Below are positions 60,860 to 64,000 of a stretch of 64,000 bases of DNA, in pieces; position 1 is the first letter of the stretch; every line of letters starts with the position of its first letter. The position numbers and the translations under genes are program-made. The notes beneath the pieces were generated by a model. It saw nothing but the letters and a program-made list of their open reading frames with translations, did not search any database and was not told the origin of the DNA. The stretch is from Pseudomonas libanensis. Lineage in GTDB: Bacteria > Pseudomonadota > Gammaproteobacteria > Pseudomonadales > Pseudomonadaceae. The stretch spans positions 62,001 to 126,000 of the forward strand of contig NZ_JYLH01000008.1 of assembly GCF_001439685.1 (NCBI RefSeq). The letters are read 5' to 3'.

Positions 60860-61399
60860 TCAGCGCGGCGCCGGGGTCCGGATTTCACCGTTAGCCAAAC
60901 GTGAAGCGCTGTTGCCGATGGGGTCTTCGGCGTTCAAGTCGGCGCCTTTGGCTTGCAGCTCGCCCAGCAGTTCAAGGCGCTTGAAGAGCCCGGCGTACAT
61001 GGCGGCAGTCTGCCCCGCGCCGTTGCGTTGATCAGGGTTGCAGTCGGTTGCCAGCAGACGCCGGGCAATTTTCAGCTCGCCTTTGAAGATGGCGCCCATT
61101 AACGCCGTGTTGCCGCGTTTGTCTTGCACACAGGCGTCAGCCCCCGCGTCGAGCAAACGCTCTACATACGGGGCTTGGCCGTGATAAGCGGCGAGGATCA
61201 GCGCGGTGTAGCCTTTATCGTCCTGGGTATTGAGGCCGTAGCCAGACTCGATGAAGGTGTTGAGCATGTCGAGATCACCACGGCGGGCAGCATCGAAATA
61301 ATAATCCTGTAACTGCGCCTTGAGCGCCATCGGGTCGGGGGATTCGGCATGGGCGACAAAGGCCAGCATGGCCATCAGCAAACCGATAGAGATACGCAT
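60860..61399 (-). CDS. ankB: Periplasmic ankyrin-repeat protein AnkB
   Basis: A 179-residue protein with signal peptide MRISIGLLMAMLAFVAHA and about four ankyrin repeats (DDKGYTALILAAYHGQAPYVERLLDAGADAC, KRGNTALMGAIFKGELKIARRLL and others). In P. aeruginosa a periplasmic ankyrin protein downstream of katB supports full KatB activity. Here it lies 58 bases downstream of katB on the same strand, so it is probably co-transcribed. Confidence 0.92.
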   Translation of the reverse strand: MRISIGLLMAMLAFVAHAESPDPMALKAQLQDYYFDAARRGDLDMLNTFIESGYGLNTQDDKGYTALILAAYHGQAPYVERLLDAGADACVQDKRGNTALMGAIFKGELKIARRLLATDCNPDQRNGAGQTAAMYAGLFKRLELLGELQAKGADLNAEDPIGNSASRLANGEIRTPAPR

Positions 61400-61457
61400 A
61401 GGGTTTTCTCCTGCAAAAGGTCAGCGCCCCATCAGGGCGCCGACCACAACCAACGGG

Positions 61458-62999
61458 TCAGTCGGTCAGTTTTTCAGCCAGCGCCTTCACGCGAGCCAGG
61501 TCACCCTTGGCAACCTTGGTCACGCCGGTGCCGTATTCCGGATCAGCCTTGTAGAGGAACGACAGGATGATGTGCTTGCTCTCGTCATCGGTGGTGGCCA
61601 ACGAGCCGCCGAAGTTGTCGATCAAGTCCTGACGCTCTTTCTTGGAGTAGGACCGGTACAGGTCACCGGCCTGCTTGAAGTTCTGCTCACGCTGGATCTT
61701 CGCCTGCTGGGTATTGCCCGACAGCGCCGACTGGCTGTAGCGCGCGGTCTGCGGCTCGTCCCGCGGCAACAGGCGACTTGGCTGGTAGTTCACGCCGGTG
61801 GTGGTCTTGCCGAAATTCATCGCGCCGTCCTGGTTGCCGTTGTTGACGGTCACCCGTGGGGCGTTGATCGGCAATTGCAGGGCGTTCGCGCCCAGGCGGT
61901 ACATCTGCGTATCGGCATAGGAGAATACCCGGCCTTGCAGCAGGCGATCTTCCGACGGCTCGATGCCCGGTACCAGGTTGGCCGGGGCCATGGCGACTTG
62001 CTCGGTTTCCTGGAAGACGTTGCCCGGGTTGCGGTTCAGCACCATTTGCCCGACTTTACGCTGCGGTACATCCGGCCAGATCTTGGTGGCGTCCAGTGGG
62101 TCGAAATCAAACTTGGCCAAGTCCTCGGGCTTGAGGACTTGTACATATAAGTCCCACTTCGGGAAATCGCCCTTGTTGATATGAGTGACCAAGTCATTGG
62201 TCATATGGCTGTAGTCACGGCCCTGCACCTCGGTGACTTGTTTGGGATCAAGATTCTTGATGCCTTGCAGGCTCTTCCAGTGGAACTTGACGTAGTGCAC
62301 TTCACCCTTGGCGTTAATCAACTTGTAGGCATGCACGCCGTTACCGTCCATTTCACGGTAACTGGCTGGCGTACCCGAGTCCGAGTACAACTCGGTCAGT
62401 GTACGAGTGGACTCTGGAACATGGGAGAAGAAGTCGAAACGGCGCGAGTCATCATCCAGGTTAGTGCGTGGGTCCGGCTTGAAAGCGTGAACCATGTCTG
62501 GAAACTTAATGGCGTCACGGATAAAGAAAGTCGGGAAGTTATTGCCGACCAGGTCCCAGTTACCTTCGGCGGTATAGAACTTGGTGGCGAAGCCCCGTGG
62601 GTCGCGTAGGGTTTCCGGGGAATGGTTACCGTGGACTACCGCTGAAAAACGCACGAACACCGGGGTGCTTTCACCGGCAGCGAACACCTTGGCCTTGGTC
62701 AGGTCACTGAGGTTGTCAGTGACGGTAAACGTGCCATGGGCGCCAGTGCCGCGGGCATGAACCACGCGCTCAGGGATGCGCTCGCGGTCGAAACGTTGCA
62801 GTTTCTGTATCAGTTGTACGTCCTGCAACAATACTGGGCCGTTGGCACCGGCGGTTTGCGAGTTCTGGTTGTCACCGACGGCGGCGCCGTTATCGCGGGT
62901 CAGGTTGGCGGCTTGCACAGAAAGGGAAAGCAGGCTGGCGGTCACCAGTGCCAGCGCGTGGCGCGCGGACACGGGCCTGCGGCTGAGTGAAGTATTCAT
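61458..62999 (-). CDS. katB: Exported catalase KatB
   Basis: Small-subunit (clade 3-like) haem catalase of 513 residues with a signal peptide (LALVTASLLSLSVQA). It breaks down hydrogen peroxide in the periplasm. The catalytic His is in RVVHARGTGAHGTF and the Asn/Phe channel in FPTFFIRDAIKFPD. The haem-ligand Tyr is in RVFSYADTQMYRLG. The ATG at 62999 follows AGGAAA; a TTG just before it is not needed. It is the first gene of katB-ankB; OxyR control is expected from the family. Confidence 0.96.
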   Translation of the reverse strand: MNTSLSRRPVSARHALALVTASLLSLSVQAANLTRDNGAAVGDNQNSQTAGANGPVLLQDVQLIQKLQRFDRERIPERVVHARGTGAHGTFTVTDNLSDLTKAKVFAAGESTPVFVRFSAVVHGNHSPETLRDPRGFATKFYTAEGNWDLVGNNFPTFFIRDAIKFPDMVHAFKPDPRTNLDDDSRRFDFFSHVPESTRTLTELYSDSGTPASYREMDGNGVHAYKLINAKGEVHYVKFHWKSLQGIKNLDPKQVTEVQGRDYSHMTNDLVTHINKGDFPKWDLYVQVLKPEDLAKFDFDPLDATKIWPDVPQRKVGQMVLNRNPGNVFQETEQVAMAPANLVPGIEPSEDRLLQGRVFSYADTQMYRLGANALQLPINAPRVTVNNGNQDGAMNFGKTTTGVNYQPSRLLPRDEPQTARYSQSALSGNTQQAKIQREQNFKQAGDLYRSYSKKERQDLIDNFGGSLATTDDESKHIILSFLYKADPEYGTGVTKVAKGDLARVKALAEKLTD

Positions 63000-63124
63000 C
63001 AAGGTTTCCTCTGGTTTTTTTAGTGCACATTCGTTGTGCTTGCCAGAGGCTAGTGACCCGCGAGTCAGAAGATAAATAGAAAAACACCACAGGCCCGATT
63101 AAGAAAATAATCTGGTAACTCGCT

Positions 63125-63141
63125 GAAATAGCGCCTATTTC
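63125..63141. promoter_or_regulatory. Inverted repeat in the katB-mscL gap, possible operator
   Basis: GAAATAGCGCCTATTTC is a perfect 7-bp inverted repeat around CGC. It contains ATAG and CTAT half-motifs like OxyR sites but with the wrong spacing, so assignment is open. The gap 63000-63285 has no gene. Confidence 0.4.
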
Positions 63142-63285
63142 GCGCGCGATTGATGGCACTTTGCAAACTATTTGCGATTTAATGTGTCGATAAAAATCGA
63201 CAGTGTTAACAGTTGTGTCGAGCAAGCCTTGAACGACTGAATTACACTGACCTCCACCCTTTACAACTGTAACAAGGAATAACCT

Positions 63286-63702
63286 ATGGGCGTGATCAGT
63301 GAGTTCAAGGCCTTCGCGGTCAAAGGTAATGTGGTCGACATGGCCGTCGGTATCATCATCGGCGCCGCCTTCGGCAAAATTGTTTCCTCGTTTGTAGGCG
63401 ACGTGATCATGCCGCCTATCGGCCTGCTGATCGGGGGTGTGGACTTTGGCGACCTGGCCATAACGCTCAAGGCCGCACAAGGTGATGTACCGGCCGTGGT
63501 CCTGGCCTATGGCAAGTTCATCCAGAGCATCATCGACTTTGTGATCGTCGCGTTTGCGATCTTCATGGGGGTAAAGGCCATCAACCGTCTGAAGCGAGAA
63601 GAGGCTGTAGCCCCGAGCTTGCCACCGACGCCGAGCAAGGAAGAAGTGCTGCTGGGCGAGATTCGCGACCTCCTCAAGGCACAGAATGACAAGCCGCTGT
63701 AA
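63286..63702 (+). CDS. mscL: Large-conductance mechanosensitive channel MscL
   Basis: Pressure-release channel of the inner membrane, 138 residues, forming a pentamer. TM1 with the gate ([24 protein letters not shown]), periplasmic loop, TM2 ([18 protein letters not shown]) and a C-terminal helix ([16 protein letters not shown]) are all present. The ATG follows AAGGAAT. It converges on fpr with a shared terminator. Confidence 0.98.
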   Translation: MGVISEFKAFAVKGNVVDMAVGIIIGAAFGKIVSSFVGDVIMPPIGLLIGGVDFGDLAITLKAAQGDVPAVVLAYGKFIQSIIDFVIVAFAIFMGVKAINRLKREEAVAPSLPPTPSKEEVLLGEIRDLLKAQNDKPL

Positions 63703-63719
63703 CCAGCGGATGCAGAAGG

Positions 63720-63741
63720 AAGGCGCCTCGTAGGGCGCCTT
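63720..63741. terminator. Bidirectional terminator between mscL and fpr
   Basis: Stem AAGGCGCC/GGGCGCCTT (one bulge) followed by TTTTTT on the plus strand; the minus strand lacks a strong T-run. Confidence 0.85.
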
Positions 63742-63745
63742 TTTT

Positions 63746-64000
63746 CTACCAGTAGTTTTCCACTGCAACCTGGCCCGGACGTCGACTCAGGCTCAATTGC
63801 ATGTCCCGTTGCTTGAGCAACTGGCGGGTGTCATCGACCATCTGCGGGTTGCCGCAAATCAGTACGCGCGAGTGCTCCGCCGTCAGCTCGACGCCGGCCA
63901 CACGTTCCAGCTCACCGTTTTCTATCAAGGCCGTAATGCGCCCGTTCAACGCACCCGGATGCTGTTCACGGGTGACGATGGGGATGTAGATGAACTTGTG
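63746..64000 (-). CDS. fpr: Ferredoxin-NADP reductase, C-terminal part, runs off the window
   Basis: The last 84 residues of a flavodoxin/ferredoxin-NADP+ reductase. They include YIPIVTREQHPGALNGRI, SRVLICGNPQMVDDTRQLL and the C-terminal aromatic VENYW, typical of Fpr where a terminal aromatic stacks on FAD. The FAD domain lies beyond base 64000. Fpr supplies electrons to ferredoxins and links to oxidative-stress defence, in keeping with neighbouring katB. Confidence 0.95.
   Translation of the reverse strand, partial: HKFIYIPIVTREQHPGALNGRITALIENGELERVAGVELTAEHSRVLICGNPQMVDDTRQLLKQRDMQLSLSRRPGQVAVENYW

Noticed and set aside
63125-63141. OxyR site for katB
   Set aside because: ATAG and CTAT half-sites are 3 bases apart rather than the usual 7, so listed only as an inverted repeat.

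Overview
The window is a chromosomal segment of a fluorescent pseudomonad, most likely the Pseudomonas fluorescens group. The evidence is a core gene order matching Pseudomonas (dnaJ-dnaK-grpE-recN-fur-bamE-rnfH-ratA-smpB-lld at the left; gdhA-ettA-morA-glyA-cobW-ybdD-cstA-pilZ-radA-ankB-katB-mscL-fpr at the right), a pseudomonad tmRNA, REP-type palindromes in intergenic gaps, and a phenazine cluster whose proteins and phz box closely resemble those known from P. fluorescens/synxantha 2-79 and P. chlororaphis. Identifications rest on motif and family recognition, not on database searches.

Layout. 1-13,800: heat-shock operon with two near-perfect sigma-32 promoters, SOS-controlled recN, fur/bamE, the smpB region, and a lactate locus (lldR, lldP, and an Fe-S/FAD lactate dehydrogenase, with no lldD). 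13,878-14,274: tmRNA gene (ssrA). 14,275-23,400: accessory block. It holds a DUF6124-type gene behind a structured, riboswitch-like leader, a 24-bp perfect hairpin, a two-gene cassette with a nucleotidyltransferase-fold protein, and a type I restriction-modification system whose HsdS carries an extra C-terminal domain. 23,576-33,004: complete phenazine-1-carboxamide cluster on the minus strand (phzABCDEFG plus phzH), with divergent phzR and a perfect phz box, but no phzI. 33,244-46,300: mixed metabolic and envelope genes (isochorismatase-like hydrolase, RsiV-like secreted protein behind a second copy of the structured leader, glycosyltransferase, UPF0114, lipoproteins, Lon-like protease, DUF3015, DUF4105, chorismate mutase, Gre-like factor). 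46,331-64,000: core genes including the c-di-GMP proteins MorA and a PilZ (MapZ-like) protein, and the katB-ankB peroxide-defence pair.

How the parts work together. PhzC supplies DAHP to the shikimate pathway; PhzE, PhzD, PhzF, PhzA/B and PhzG convert chorismate to phenazine-1-carboxylate, and PhzH amidates it. PhzR should switch this on through the box at 32,039-32,056, but its signal synthase must be elsewhere or missing. The most novel-looking item is a pair of 81-nt leaders (14,519 and 33,862). They share a three-helix fold with compensating changes, and each has a competing helix. At the first copy the alternatives would expose or hide the Shine-Dalgarno of the downstream gene. Other items worth attention are the HsdS with a Panacea-like C-terminal domain and the small-protein/nucleotidyltransferase cassette beside it.
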